Assembly (NCBI RefSeq): GCF_000718325.1
Contig: NZ_JOFV01000003.1
Coordinates: 235,210 to 299,209 of the forward strand
Direction of reading: 5' to 3'
Length of the DNA: 64,000 bases
Origin: Oerskovia turbata
GTDB lineage: Bacteria > Actinomycetota > Actinomycetes > Actinomycetales > Cellulomonadaceae
A model generated the notes under the pieces. That model was not told the DNA's origin. It ran no database searches and worked only from the letters and a program-made list of their open reading frames with translations. Below, piece by piece: positions 24,594 through 32,655 of the stretch. The translations under genes were made by a program, and so were the position numbers. Numbering within the stretch: the stretch's first letter is position 1; each line of letters starts with the position of its first letter.

Positions 24594-25604
24594 GTGCCCC
24601 GTCCTCGTCTCGGCGTGATCGTGCCGCGCGACCTGCCGGTCACCGACCTGCTGCCGTTCGTCTCGCGCGCCGAGGAGATAGGCCTCGACGAGGTCTGGGT
24701 CGTCGAGGACTGCTTCTTCCGGGGCGGGGTCGCGCAGGCCGCGACGATCCTCGCGCGCACCGAGTCGATCCGCGTGGGCATCGGGATCCTGCCGGCAGCG
24801 GTGCGCAGTCCCGCCATGACGGCCCTCGAGGCCGGCACGCTCGCCGAGCTCCACCCGGGGCGGCTGCTGCTGGGGATCGGGCACGGGATGCCCGCGTGGA
24901 TGCGGCAGATCGGGGTGTGGCCGGCGAGCCCCCTGACCCTGCTGGAGGAGACGACGAGCGCCGTCCGCTCGCTGCTGCACGGCGAGCGCCTCACCGTCGA
25001 CGGACGCTACGTACAACTCAATGACGTTGCTCTGTACAGCGCTCCGGCTGTCGCGCCACCCGTCCTCGACGGGGTACGCGGGCCCAGGTCCCTGGAAGTC
25101 TCGGGCCGCGTCGCCGACGGCACCATCCTCGACATGCCCGTGACCCCCGAGTACCTGGGAGTCGTCCGCGAGGCCGTCGAGCGCGGCCGCGCCGCAGCCG
25201 GACCGAGTGCCCCGCCCGAGCACACGCTCGTCGCGTTCGCCCTCACCGTGGTGCACGACGACGTCGCGACGGCCCGCGAGATCGTCCGACCCGCACTGGG
25301 AACGTTCGGGGCCGCCGACTGGACCGCGCAGATCGACCCGCTGCCGTTCGCGACCGCGTTCCGGGCGCTGCGCGACTCGACCGGGACCCCCGAGGCGTTC
25401 GCCCGCGCGATGCCCGACGAGTGGGTCGACCAGCTCGCGATCGTCGGGCCCCCCGACGTGGTCCGGGCGCGACTGGCCGCGCTCGACGCGCACGGGGTCA
25501 CGAGCGTGGTCGCGGTCCCCACGAGCCCCGACCCCGGACGACCGGACGACCCGTTCGCAGCGCTCGACGCGCTCGCACGGGTCGTGGCGCCCGCCGGGAA
25601 GTGA
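24594..25604 (+). CDS. LLM-class flavin-dependent oxidoreductase (F420- or FMN-dependent)
   Basis: A 336-residue luciferase-like monooxygenase-fold protein: LGVIVPRDLPVTDLLPF at the N-terminus, AEEIGLDEVWVVED, TESIRVGIGILPA and LEAGTLAELHPGRLLLGIGHG. In actinobacteria such proteins commonly use coenzyme F420 (methylene-H4MPT reductase-like) or FMN. The GTG start at 24594 has AAGGAGAA upstream. The last codons and stop lie inside the left arm of the long palindrome at 25591-25656, so sequence constraint at the C-terminus may come from RNA structure. The substrate is unknown. Confidence 0.88.
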   Translation: MPRPRLGVIVPRDLPVTDLLPFVSRAEEIGLDEVWVVEDCFFRGGVAQAATILARTESIRVGIGILPAAVRSPAMTALEAGTLAELHPGRLLLGIGHGMPAWMRQIGVWPASPLTLLEETTSAVRSLLHGERLTVDGRYVQLNDVALYSAPAVAPPVLDGVRGPRSLEVSGRVADGTILDMPVTPEYLGVVREAVERGRAAAGPSAPPEHTLVAFALTVVHDDVATAREIVRPALGTFGAADWTAQIDPLPFATAFRALRDSTGTPEAFARAMPDEWVDQLAIVGPPDVVRARLAALDAHGVTSVVAVPTSPDPGRPDDPFAALDALARVVAPAGK

Positions 25605-25656
25605 CCTCACGCCCCTGACTCGCGCGAGTCAGAGGCGTGAGGTCACTTCCCGGCGG
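25591..25656. terminator. 66-nt near-perfect palindrome at a convergent junction
   Basis: Bases 25591-25623 pair with 25624-25656 with a single mismatch (25614/25633). It includes the stop codon of the LLM gene and ends 17 bp from the stop of the minus-strand gene at 25674. A bidirectional hairpin terminator without T-tracts is the simplest reading. Its length and perfection exceed what termination needs. Confidence 0.75.
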
Positions 25657-25673
25657 AGACGGCTCGGGCGTCG

Positions 25674-26363
25674 TCAGACCTGCGCACCGACGCTCCGCAC
25701 CACCGGCTCCCAGTCGCTGGGCTCGAGCGGCTCGACGGGCTCGGCCGCGGCCCAGCCCCGTGCCGCCTCGATGGTCGAGGACAGCAGATCGTAGAGCGCG
25801 TCGTCGGCGTCACGGGATCCCGCCTCCGAGATGCCCTGGACCGCGGCCGCCACGATGCTCGGCGCAGCGTCGCGCGCGAACCGTGCGGGACGCAGCCGTG
25901 AGCCCTTGCAGAACGACTCCGCCCAGGCCGCCGTGCGGGGCACCATGTCCAGGGCGTCCTGCGACGCCTGCGTCCGGGTACCGGGCTCACGGCCCTCGAG
26001 CTGGTCCAGCATGCGCTCGCCCGCGATGATCGCGACCGCGAGGACGTCCTGCCGGTCGCTCGGCGAGACGGGCAGCGCCGTCTGCGCCGCACGCAGCGAG
26101 ATCCACACGCTCCAGCGCGGGTCGTCGGACCGCAGCCCGATCACGGACGGGATGAGGATCGCCAGGCGCGGCCGGGCTGCATCGCTCGTGAGGTCGTTGA
26201 CCGCTCGCGCGAGCATCGCGACCAGCGGGTGCGTGCACTGGGGATGGTCGCTCCAGCGTTCGCCGGCCAGGTACGACGCGAGCTCCATGAAGCACGCGCC
26301 CTTCTTCGGGTTGCGGTGCTTGCCGCGTCCAAGCATCGGTAGCACGTCGTACGTCGATGTCAC
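25674..26363 (-). CDS. Conserved hypothetical protein, actinobacterial type
   Basis: A 229-residue soluble, mainly helical protein with no assigned function. The N-terminal part contains a striking conserved-looking segment, GRGKHRNPKKGACFMELASY, followed by LAGERWSDHPQCTHPLVAML and a helix with NDLTSDAARPRL. I recall this N-terminal segment as a recurring domain in actinobacterial hypothetical proteins. The C-terminal half is Ala-rich helices. The GTG start at 26363 has GGAGG upstream; the frame is open to an ATG at 26426. It stands alone between the palindrome and the truncated fadD. It is not an enzyme class I can name. Confidence 0.75.
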   Translation of the reverse strand: MTSTYDVLPMLGRGKHRNPKKGACFMELASYLAGERWSDHPQCTHPLVAMLARAVNDLTSDAARPRLAILIPSVIGLRSDDPRWSVWISLRAAQTALPVSPSDRQDVLAVAIIAGERMLDQLEGREPGTRTQASQDALDMVPRTAAWAESFCKGSRLRPARFARDAAPSIVAAAVQGISEAGSRDADDALYDLLSSTIEAARGWAAAEPVEPLEPSDWEPVVRSVGAQV

Positions 26364-26549
26364 GAGGGCACCTCCATCAAGGGGTCCGGTCCATTCCAGT
26401 CTGCGACCGGCGACCGTTGTTGGCAACGGGTGGGAACCGACCCGTCCGCCTCACGGGCGGGCCTGGTCACGGCACGTCGCCGAGGCGCTGGTCGAACCGC
26501 GCGAGGAAGGGTCCCTCGCCCGGCGGCCTCACCCCTAAGGCACCTCAGA

Positions 26550-26586
26550 CCACCTCAGGCGAGATGCGCCGTCGGGCCTGAGGTGG
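26550..26586. repeat. 11-bp stem hairpin at the 5' break of the truncated fadD
   Basis: Arms 26550-26560 and 26576-26586 are exact complements (CCACCTCAGGC / GCCTGAGGTGG) with a 15-nt loop. The recognisable fadD sequence begins about 13 bp to the right. It may be a leftover terminator or mark a rearrangement junction. Confidence 0.55.
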
Positions 26587-26598
26587 TGGCACCCCAGA

Positions 26599-27795
26599 AC
26601 CTGCCCGCTCGACCCGTCCACGCCCCAGCCGGCGGCCGACGACATCGCGCTCCTGCAGTACACGGGGGGCACGACGGGCACGCCCAAGGGCGCGGTCCTG
26701 ACGCACCGCAACCTCGTCGCGAACACCGTGCAGGGTCAGGCGTGGGCGTCGTTCCGCGAGGGCGAGGAGACCGTCTACGGCGTCCTGCCGTTCTTCCACG
26801 CGTTCGGTCTCATGTTCTGCCTGACGCTCCCGGCGCGGATCGGCGCGACGCTCGTCGCGTTCCCCAAGTTCGACGCCGAGTCGTTCCTGGCCGCGCAGAA
26901 GCGTCGCCCCGCGACCTTCCTCCCGGGCGTCGCGCCCATGTTCGACCGCATCGCCGCCGCGGCCGCCACGGCCCGCGCGGCGGGCAAGCCGGTGGACCTG
27001 CACTCGATCCGGCTCGCGTTCGCGGGGGCGATGCCCATCAGCCCGACGACGGCGCGCACCTGGGAGGAAGCGACCGGCGGTCTGCTCATCGAGGGCTACG
27101 GCATGACCGAGGCCTCCCCCGTCGCGCTCGGCAACCCCGTCTCGGTCGACCGCCGTCCCGGGACGCTGGGCCTGCCGTTCCCGAGCACCGACATCCGGGT
27201 CGTCGACCAGGACGACCCGACGAAGGACGCCGTCCCGGGCGAGGACGGCACGGTCCGCGGCGAGCTGCTCATCCACGGGCCGCAGGTCTTCCAGGGCTAC
27301 TGGAACCGCCCCGAGGAGACGGCCCACCAGCTCCTCGACGGCGGGTGGCTGCGCACGGGCGACGTCGTGACCGTCGACGCCGACGGGGTGGTCACGCTCG
27401 TCGACCGCATCAAGGAGATGATCATCACCGGCGGGTTCAAGATCTACCCGTCGCAGGTCGAGGACCACCTGCGCCTCATGCCGGGGATCCGGGACGTGGC
27501 CGTCGTGGGCCTGCCCGGCGAGGGCTCGGACGAGCGCGTGGCAGCGGCCGTCGTGCTCGACGAGGACCAGGGCACCGCGAGCGGTCTCCCGATCGACCTC
27601 GCGGCCGTGCGCGAGTGGGGCGAGCAGAAGCTCGCGCGCTACGCCCTGCCCAAGCACCTGTTCGTCGTGCCGGACCTGCCGCGCTCGCAGATCGGCAAGG
27701 TGCTGCGCCGCGTCGTGCGGGAGAACGTGCTGGGCAAGCCGACCGACGGCGACGGTCCGGGGCACTCGACGGGCGGCGCGGCCCCGACCGCCTGA
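26599..27795 (+). pseudogene. 5'-truncated long-chain fatty acid-CoA ligase (fadD-type)
   Basis: The reading frame carries the C-terminal two thirds of an acyl-CoA synthetase: ATP-binding signature LLQYTGGTTGTPKGAVLTH, FFHAFGLMF, EGYGMTEASPVALGNP, WLRTGDVVTVDADG, and the C-terminal PSQVEDHLRLMPGI and RSQIGKVLRR. The N-terminal 150-200 residues of the family are missing. Only about 230 bp separates the neighbouring hypothetical gene from the first recognisable codon, and the DNA before 26596 shows no match in any frame. The first in-frame start codon is the GTG at 26728, after the P-loop, so any product would lack the phosphate-binding loop. The remaining frame is uninterrupted, which suggests a recent deletion. 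Confidence 0.75.
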
Positions 27796-27801
27796 CCCTT
27801 C

Positions 27802-28200
27802 TCAGGGGACCAGCAGGTCCCGCACGTGTGCCGCGATGTCGTCGCGCACGAGCCGCATGCGCTCCATGCCCTCGATCCCGCGCAGGGACGGCTCGTCGGT
27901 GTCCCAGACCACGACGGGCGTCCCGTCGTCGGTGGTCACCTGCGCCTCGCGGCCGAGGACGACCACGACGTCCGCGGCCGCGACCAGCTCCGGGGTCAGG
28001 GGCTTGGGGTGCTCGCCCGACAGGTCGACGCCGACCTCCTCGAGCGAGGCGACCGAGAGCGCGTTGAGGCTCGACCCCGGCGAGGTCCCGGCCGAGTCGA
28101 CCCGGACGTCGGGGGCGATCCGCCGGGCCAGCCCGGCGGCCATCTGCGACTTCCCGCCGTTCTTGACGCACACGAACAGGACGGATCGGGGGGTGCTCAT
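27802..28200 (-). CDS. arsC: Arsenate reductase, LMW-phosphatase fold (arsenate-mycothiol transferase type)
   Basis: A 132-residue low-molecular-weight protein-tyrosine-phosphatase-fold enzyme. The anion-binding loop is VCVKNGGKSQMA, the form seen in actinobacterial arsenate-mycothiol transferases, in which a single N-terminal cysteine forms the arseno-mycothiol adduct. DSAGTSPG and the later VVWDTDEPS loop agree with the fold. No arsR, acr3 or arsB is beside it, so it may serve basal arsenate detoxification or be a phosphatase. A perfect 22-bp palindrome lies 28-49 bp upstream of its start. Confidence 0.85.
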   Translation of the reverse strand: MSTPRSVLFVCVKNGGKSQMAAGLARRIAPDVRVDSAGTSPGSSLNALSVASLEEVGVDLSGEHPKPLTPELVAAADVVVVLGREAQVTTDDGTPVVVWDTDEPSLRGIEGMERMRLVRDDIAAHVRDLLVP

Positions 28201-28227
28201 CGGGGGGTCCTCCTGGTCGTCGGCCGA

Positions 28228-28249
28228 CCGGACGTCGGCCGACGTCCGG
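28228..28249. promoter_or_regulatory. Perfect 22-bp palindrome upstream of arsC
   Basis: CCGGACGTCGG (28228-28238) is followed directly by its exact complement (28239-28249). With no loop it is more like a dimer binding site than a terminator. It lies between the GNAT stop and the arsC start (both minus strand), so an operator for arsC and a terminator for the GNAT gene are both possible. Confidence 0.5.
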
Positions 28250-28302
28250 CCGTGCTGGTCGCAGGTCCCACGCTACCGGTGGAGCACGGAAGGACCCAAG
28301 GG

Positions 28303-29076
28303 TCAGTCGGTCGAGTCGGGCGAGACGACCTCCCACGTCCCGAGCTGCGTGAACCCGGCACGGGCTGCGAGGGCGCGGGACGCGGCGTTGTCGACCTGGC
28401 AGCGGTACTGCGGCTCGTAGCCCTGCGACAGGGCGTAGCGGCTGATCGCCCGGACGACCTGGCGGGCGTGTCCCTTCCCCCGTGCGTCGGGGAGCGTCAG
28501 GACGCCCGTGTCCGCCAGTCGTGATCCTCCCCAGGGGTACATGCTCGCGGCTGCCACGAGCCGCTCGCCCTCGAACGCACCGAACACGGCCCAGTGGTCC
28601 AGCTCGACGTACGCGTCGTCGAGGTCCTGCTCGGGCGCGCTCGCCCCGAACGCGGAGAAGGCCGTGGCGTCCTGGGCGGTCAGTCGGCGCACGCCGGGTG
28701 CGTCGGCGTCGGCGCGCAGCTCCGCCTCGGCCCGGGCGGTGAGGTGGAAGACGCAGTCGGCCTCGTGCAGCGCGATCCCCGCGGTCCGCAGCGCCCGGCG
28801 CACCGACCGCTCGGTGACAGCCCGCGGTCCGGCGAGGTCCAGGAGGCCCGCGACCCGCGGGGTCACCGCCACCAGGACGGCACCGTGCCCGTCGGAGGGT
28901 GCGACCGGGTCGGCAGGTCTGCCCGAGGCGTCCGCGCCACGGGTCGTCAGCACCGTGACGCGACGGTCCTCGGGCAGGCCCGCGTCGCTCACGACCGTGA
29001 GCGCCGCGTCCCGGTACAGGACGTCGCCGCCCACGAGGGGCGCGTGCCAGAAGTCGGTGATCGTCTGGGAGAACAT
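28303..29076 (-). CDS. GNAT-family N-acetyltransferase
   Basis: A 257-residue protein with a C-terminal GNAT domain (about 115-250): WAVFGAFEGERLVAAASMYPW, then the acetyl-CoA pyrophosphate-binding turn PDARGKGHARQVVRAI, then CQVDNAASRALAARAGF. The N-terminal 110 residues are less conserved and look like a second, degenerate acyltransferase half. The start at 29076 has GAGGAGCC upstream. The acceptor substrate is unknown. It is minus strand, single, between arsC and the CNNM-type gene. Confidence 0.85.
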   Translation of the reverse strand: MFSQTITDFWHAPLVGGDVLYRDAALTVVSDAGLPEDRRVTVLTTRGADASGRPADPVAPSDGHGAVLVAVTPRVAGLLDLAGPRAVTERSVRRALRTAGIALHEADCVFHLTARAEAELRADADAPGVRRLTAQDATAFSAFGASAPEQDLDDAYVELDHWAVFGAFEGERLVAAASMYPWGGSRLADTGVLTLPDARGKGHARQVVRAISRYALSQGYEPQYRCQVDNAASRALAARAGFTQLGTWEVVSPDSTD

Positions 29077-29214
29077 GGCCAGGCTCCTCGGAGGTCGCGG
29101 GCAGCGACCTGCTGCGCGTTCCGCACGGTACAGGCGCCAGGGAGCGCGCTCACCCCTTTTCACGGCCCCTGACGCGCGACCCACGCCCTGCGCGCGGCGA
29201 GGCCGACGCGCGGG

Positions 29215-30561
29215 TCAGCGCTCGCCGTCGGGCACCTCGCCGTGGGGGCTCGCGAGAGCCGAGAGCGTGACCTGACGGATCCGGCGGTCCTCGACCGCCG
29301 TGACGGTCAGCCGGTGCCCGGGGACCTCGACCGTGTCCCCCACGGCGCCGAGGCGTCCCAGGCGCGAGATGACGAACCCGGCGACGGTCTCGTAGGGCCC
29401 GTCGTCGAGCCGGACGCCGCTCTCCTCCGCGAACGCCTCGATCGTGAGGCCCGCGTCGAAGTCGCCCTCGGCGAGGGGCGCGTGCGCCGGGTCGTACTCG
29501 TCGCGGATGTCGCCCACGAGCTCCTCGACCAGGTCCTCGAGCGTGATGATGCCGTCCGTCCCCCCGTACTCGTCGACGACGATGGCCAGGTGCACCCCGG
29601 TGCGACGCATGAGCGCGAGCGACGGCAGGAGCTGGTTGGTGCCCGGCAGCTCGAGCACGGTCCGCGCCACGTCGCGCACCGTCCGCACACGGGCAGCGGC
29701 GCCGGGGGCAGCGCCCGCACCCGCCGACGCCGCCCCGTCGTCGTCGCCCGGGGCGCCGAGCAGGTCCCGCACGTGCAGGAACCCGACGACGTCGTCGAAG
29801 TCCTCGCCCGTGACCGGGTACCGCGAGTAAGGCTGGGAGCGCACGATCGCGGCGGCCTCGGGCAGCGTCAGGTCACCCGGCAGGAAGACGACCTCGCCGC
29901 GCGGTCGCATGCTCTCGACGACCGACCGCTTGGCCGCCGAGAAGACGTCGGTGAGGATGCGGCGCTCGTCCTCGGGCAGCGCCTCGTGCGCGATGACCAG
30001 GTCACGCAGCTCCTCCTCCGTCATCTCCTCGCTGCGTGCCGTGGGGTTGCCGCCGAGCAGGCGCACCACGACGTCGGTCGACCGCGACAGCAGCCAGATC
30101 ACCGGACGCATCGCCGTCGCGAACCGGTCGAGCGGAGGCCCGACGACGAGCGCGAACTGCGCCGACCGTTGCAGGGCGATGCGCTTGGGCACGAGCTCGC
30201 CCAGCACCAGGGACAGGTACGAGATCGCGAGCGTCAGCGCGACGAGCGAGACCGTCGACGCGAGACCGGTCGGCAGGCCGATCGACTCGAGCGCCGGGAC
30301 GAAGTCGGGCGCGAGCGTCGACGCGCCGTACGCCGCCGACAGGAACCCGGCCACCGTGACGCCGATCTGCACCGCGGCCAGGAAGCGGTTCGGGTCGCGT
30401 GCCACCCCGGCGACCCGGGCACCCCTCGGCCCGCGGCGCTCGAGCTGGTCGATCTGCGAGTCGCGCAACGAGACGAGGGCGAACTCCGTGCCGGCGAAGA
30501 CCCCTCCGACCAGCACGAACATCAGGACGAGTGCGACGTTGAGCCAGGTGCCAGAGTCCAT
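29215..30561 (-). CDS. CNNM/CorC-type membrane protein (DUF21 + CBS pair + CorC/HlyC domain)
   Basis: A 448-residue protein. It has an N-terminal DUF21 membrane domain with about four helices (1-190; LGELVPKRIALQRS), a CBS pair (about 205-345; RPRGEVVFLPGDLTLPEAA and HLAIVVDEYGGTDGIITLEDLVEELVGDI) and a C-terminal transporter-associated CorC/HlyC domain. The family includes Mg2+/Co2+ efflux proteins; "hemolysin" is a historical name. A Gly/Ala-rich insert (ASAGAGAAPGAAA) interrupts the two CBS motifs. The start has GGAGGAA upstream. It stands alone on the minus strand. Confidence 0.9.
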   Translation of the reverse strand: MDSGTWLNVALVLMFVLVGGVFAGTEFALVSLRDSQIDQLERRGPRGARVAGVARDPNRFLAAVQIGVTVAGFLSAAYGASTLAPDFVPALESIGLPTGLASTVSLVALTLAISYLSLVLGELVPKRIALQRSAQFALVVGPPLDRFATAMRPVIWLLSRSTDVVVRLLGGNPTARSEEMTEEELRDLVIAHEALPEDERRILTDVFSAAKRSVVESMRPRGEVVFLPGDLTLPEAAAIVRSQPYSRYPVTGEDFDDVVGFLHVRDLLGAPGDDDGAASAGAGAAPGAAARVRTVRDVARTVLELPGTNQLLPSLALMRRTGVHLAIVVDEYGGTDGIITLEDLVEELVGDIRDEYDPAHAPLAEGDFDAGLTIEAFAEESGVRLDDGPYETVAGFVISRLGRLGAVGDTVEVPGHRLTVTAVEDRRIRQVTLSALASPHGEVPDGER

Positions 30562-30672
30562 CGGGGGCGTTCCTCCGGTCGTGGGACGGTGGAACTGGAC
30601 AACGACAGGCGCGGCCGGGCGGTTCCCTGCGGTCGGCGCCGGGCGCCCCGACGGGGGCGGCGGCGCCCGCCC

Positions 30673-31257
30673 TCAGCCCCCGATCCCGTCGAGGAAGCGG
30701 ATGGCCCGCTCGGTGAGCAGGCGCGCCGCGTGCTCGTCGTACGAGGGCAGGCTCGCGTCGGCGAACAGGTGCGCGTCCCCCGGGTAGAGGAACAGCTCGG
30801 CCTCGCCGGGCGCGGCCTCGACCAGGGCCCGGGCGGCGTCGAGGTCGCCCTCGTCGACGAAGATCGGGTCCGCGTCCATGCCGTGGATCTGCACGGGGAC
30901 CCCGAGCGGCCAGCCGTCGCCGAACTCCGACGTCGGGATGCAGGAGTAGAAGAGCAGCGCGCCCTGCGCCCCCTCGCGGGTCTGGGCGAGCATCTGCGCG
31001 GGCACCACCCCGAGCGAGAACCCGGCGAAGACCAGCTCCTCGGGCAGACCGTCCGCGACCGTGGCGCCGCGGGACAGGATCGTGTCGAACCCGATCTGCT
31101 CGACGTACCCCATGCCGCTCTCGATGTCGGGGAACGTCCTGCCCTCGTAGAGGTCCGGCAGGTGCACGACGTGCCCGGCCTCGCGCAGGGTCTCCGCGAA
31201 CGCACGGACCCCGGGCGTCAGCCCGAGCGAGTGGTGGAAGAGCAGTACCTCGGCCAT
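30673..31257 (-). CDS. Dienelactone hydrolase family protein
   Basis: A 194-residue alpha/beta hydrolase of the dienelactone hydrolase group. Seen are LLFHHSLGLTPGVRAFAETL at the N-terminus, LVFAGFSLGVVPAQML where the nucleophile elbow should be (serine in GFSLG rather than the cysteine typical of true dienelactone hydrolases), an aspartate in MDADPIFV and the histidine in YPGDAHLFAD. It is likely an esterase/lactonase of unknown substrate. AAGGAG upstream of 31257 fixes the start. Confidence 0.85.
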   Translation of the reverse strand: MAEVLLFHHSLGLTPGVRAFAETLREAGHVVHLPDLYEGRTFPDIESGMGYVEQIGFDTILSRGATVADGLPEELVFAGFSLGVVPAQMLAQTREGAQGALLFYSCIPTSEFGDGWPLGVPVQIHGMDADPIFVDEGDLDAARALVEAAPGEAELFLYPGDAHLFADASLPSYDEHAARLLTERAIRFLDGIGG

Positions 31258-31376
31258 GGGGGCTCCTTCGCGTCACGGGCGCCGGGGGCGGCGCCGCCCT
31301 CCCGATCATCGCGCAGACCGCCCACGCGCGCCGGGTGCGAGGGCACCTCCCGCCCGCCGGCACGCGAGGTCGACGC

Positions 31377-32477
31377 TCACCTCCCGACCGGCGCCGGCCC
31401 CAGCCGTCGCAGCAGCGTGAGGCGGCTCGCCGTGCGCTCGACGTCGAGCGCGACGCCCTCCTCGCCGTGCCTGCGGAGCGTCTCGTCGGGGTCCTGGTGG
31501 GCCAGGACGTGCAGCGGCACGTCGCGGTCGCACAGCACGTCGACGAGGTTCGCGAACCGCTGCCCCGTGTCGGGGGCCTGCGTACCCAGGGCCGGGACGC
31601 CGTCGAGCACCACGGACGCGAACCGGTCGGCGAGGTGCAGCACGTCCGAGACCGCGGTGCGACCCGCGCACCAGTGCTCGAACCCGAGCCACACCGCGGC
31701 GTCCCCGACCGCGAGGACCGGGTGCTCGCGCGACCCGATGCGCACGGTCGTCGCCTCGGCGGGCTCGGGGCGCGCGAGGCCGGCGACCGCGAGCCGGGCG
31801 TCCGTCGCGGGCCACACGAACGCACCGCCCCGGAAGCCGCGCACGTCCTCGCTGGGCGAGCGCCGGTGGTCGCGGTCCCCGCCGATCTCGACGACGTCGA
31901 GGCGCGCGGTCAGCAGGTCGATCGTCGGGACGAACAGGTGGTGGTGGGCCGGGCTCGGCATGAGGCCCGACGGCGGGTAGTTCGACGTCAGGACCACCCG
32001 CACCCCGCGCTCGTCGAGGGCACGGACGGCACGGGCGACGAGCATCGCGTCGCCCGCGTCGTGCACGTGGAACTCGTCGAAGCACACGAGCCGGGCCCCG
32101 CCGAGGATCGCGTCGAGCGCCGCGTCGATCGACCCGCGGTGGAAACGCTCGCCGTGCAGGCGGCGCAGGAAGTCGTGGAAGTGGACACGGACCGTGGTGC
32201 TGGTGGGGCCCACGAGCGGGGCGACCGCCGCGAGGAACACGTCCATGAGCCAGGTCTTGCCGCGCCCCACGGGACCCCACAGGTACAGGCCGCTCAGCGC
32301 GTCGGTTGCCGGGTCGGCGAGCCGTCCCGCCAGGACGTCGAGGGCCAGGACCGCGGGCCCCTGGCCGGGATCGACCGCGAACCCGCGCCGGGCGGCGTCC
32401 AGCCCGACGGCGTCGCGCACCACGGTCGACGGGCCCGCCGGGGCGTCGATCAGCTCCCTCGGGCGCGCCTCGTCCAC
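31377..32477 (-). CDS. zapE: ZapE/AFG1-type AAA ATPase
   Basis: A 366-residue AFG1-like ATPase. It has Walker A GPVGRGKTWLMD, the family motif VRVHFHDFLRRLH, Walker B LVCFDEFHVHDAGDAM and the sensor region LTSNYPPSGLMP. In E. coli ZapE destabilises FtsZ polymers at constriction; in actinobacteria a division role is likely but less documented. The GTG at 32477 lies 7 nt after TACCCT, so the mRNA is probably leaderless. Two strong hairpins upstream insulate it from the SHOCT gene. Confidence 0.92.
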   Translation of the reverse strand: MDEARPRELIDAPAGPSTVVRDAVGLDAARRGFAVDPGQGPAVLALDVLAGRLADPATDALSGLYLWGPVGRGKTWLMDVFLAAVAPLVGPTSTTVRVHFHDFLRRLHGERFHRGSIDAALDAILGGARLVCFDEFHVHDAGDAMLVARAVRALDERGVRVVLTSNYPPSGLMPSPAHHHLFVPTIDLLTARLDVVEIGGDRDHRRSPSEDVRGFRGGAFVWPATDARLAVAGLARPEPAEATTVRIGSREHPVLAVGDAAVWLGFEHWCAGRTAVSDVLHLADRFASVVLDGVPALGTQAPDTGQRFANLVDVLCDRDVPLHVLAHQDPDETLRRHGEEGVALDVERTASRLTLLRRLGPAPVGR

Positions 32478-32484
32478 GCGTCCG

Positions 32485-32490
32485 AGGGTA
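32485..32490 (-). promoter_or_regulatory. Putative -10 box (TACCCT) for a leaderless zapE transcript
   Basis: TACCCT on the minus strand ends 7 nt before the GTG at 32477. No Shine-Dalgarno is present. Confidence 0.5.
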
Positions 32491-32526
32491 CGCGACCAGC
32501 CCCGAGCGAGCCCGATCCCGCCGCAC

Positions 32527-32566
32527 GTCCGCAGGGGCCCGGGCGTGCGCCCGGGCCCCTGCGGAC
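32527..32566. terminator. 19-bp stem hairpin between the SHOCT gene and zapE
   Basis: Bases 32527-32545 pair perfectly with 32548-32566. It is almost pure G+C and very stable. It probably stops transcription from the SHOCT gene (minus strand) before zapE. There is no T-tract. Confidence 0.7.
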
Positions 32567-32585
32567 GACCGACCCGTGCGCGCCG

Positions 32586-32614
32586 CCCGCCGGCTCACGG
32601 GGTGAGCCGGCGGG
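32586..32614. terminator. 13-bp stem hairpin after the SHOCT gene
   Basis: Bases 32586-32598 pair perfectly with 32602-32614, with a 3-nt loop. It lies 42 bp after the SHOCT gene stop and just before a second, longer hairpin, so termination here is in tandem. Confidence 0.65.
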
Positions 32615-32655
32615 GGCGGTGAGCTCCGCCGTCGGGCCGTGGAGAACGACCAGGC

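Noticed and set aside
22779..25610. A 943-codon minus-strand frame running through the acyltransferase and LLM genes into the serine hydrolase
   Set aside because: Only the last 370 codons encode a family-like protein; the upstream part is antisense to two well-defined plus-strand genes.
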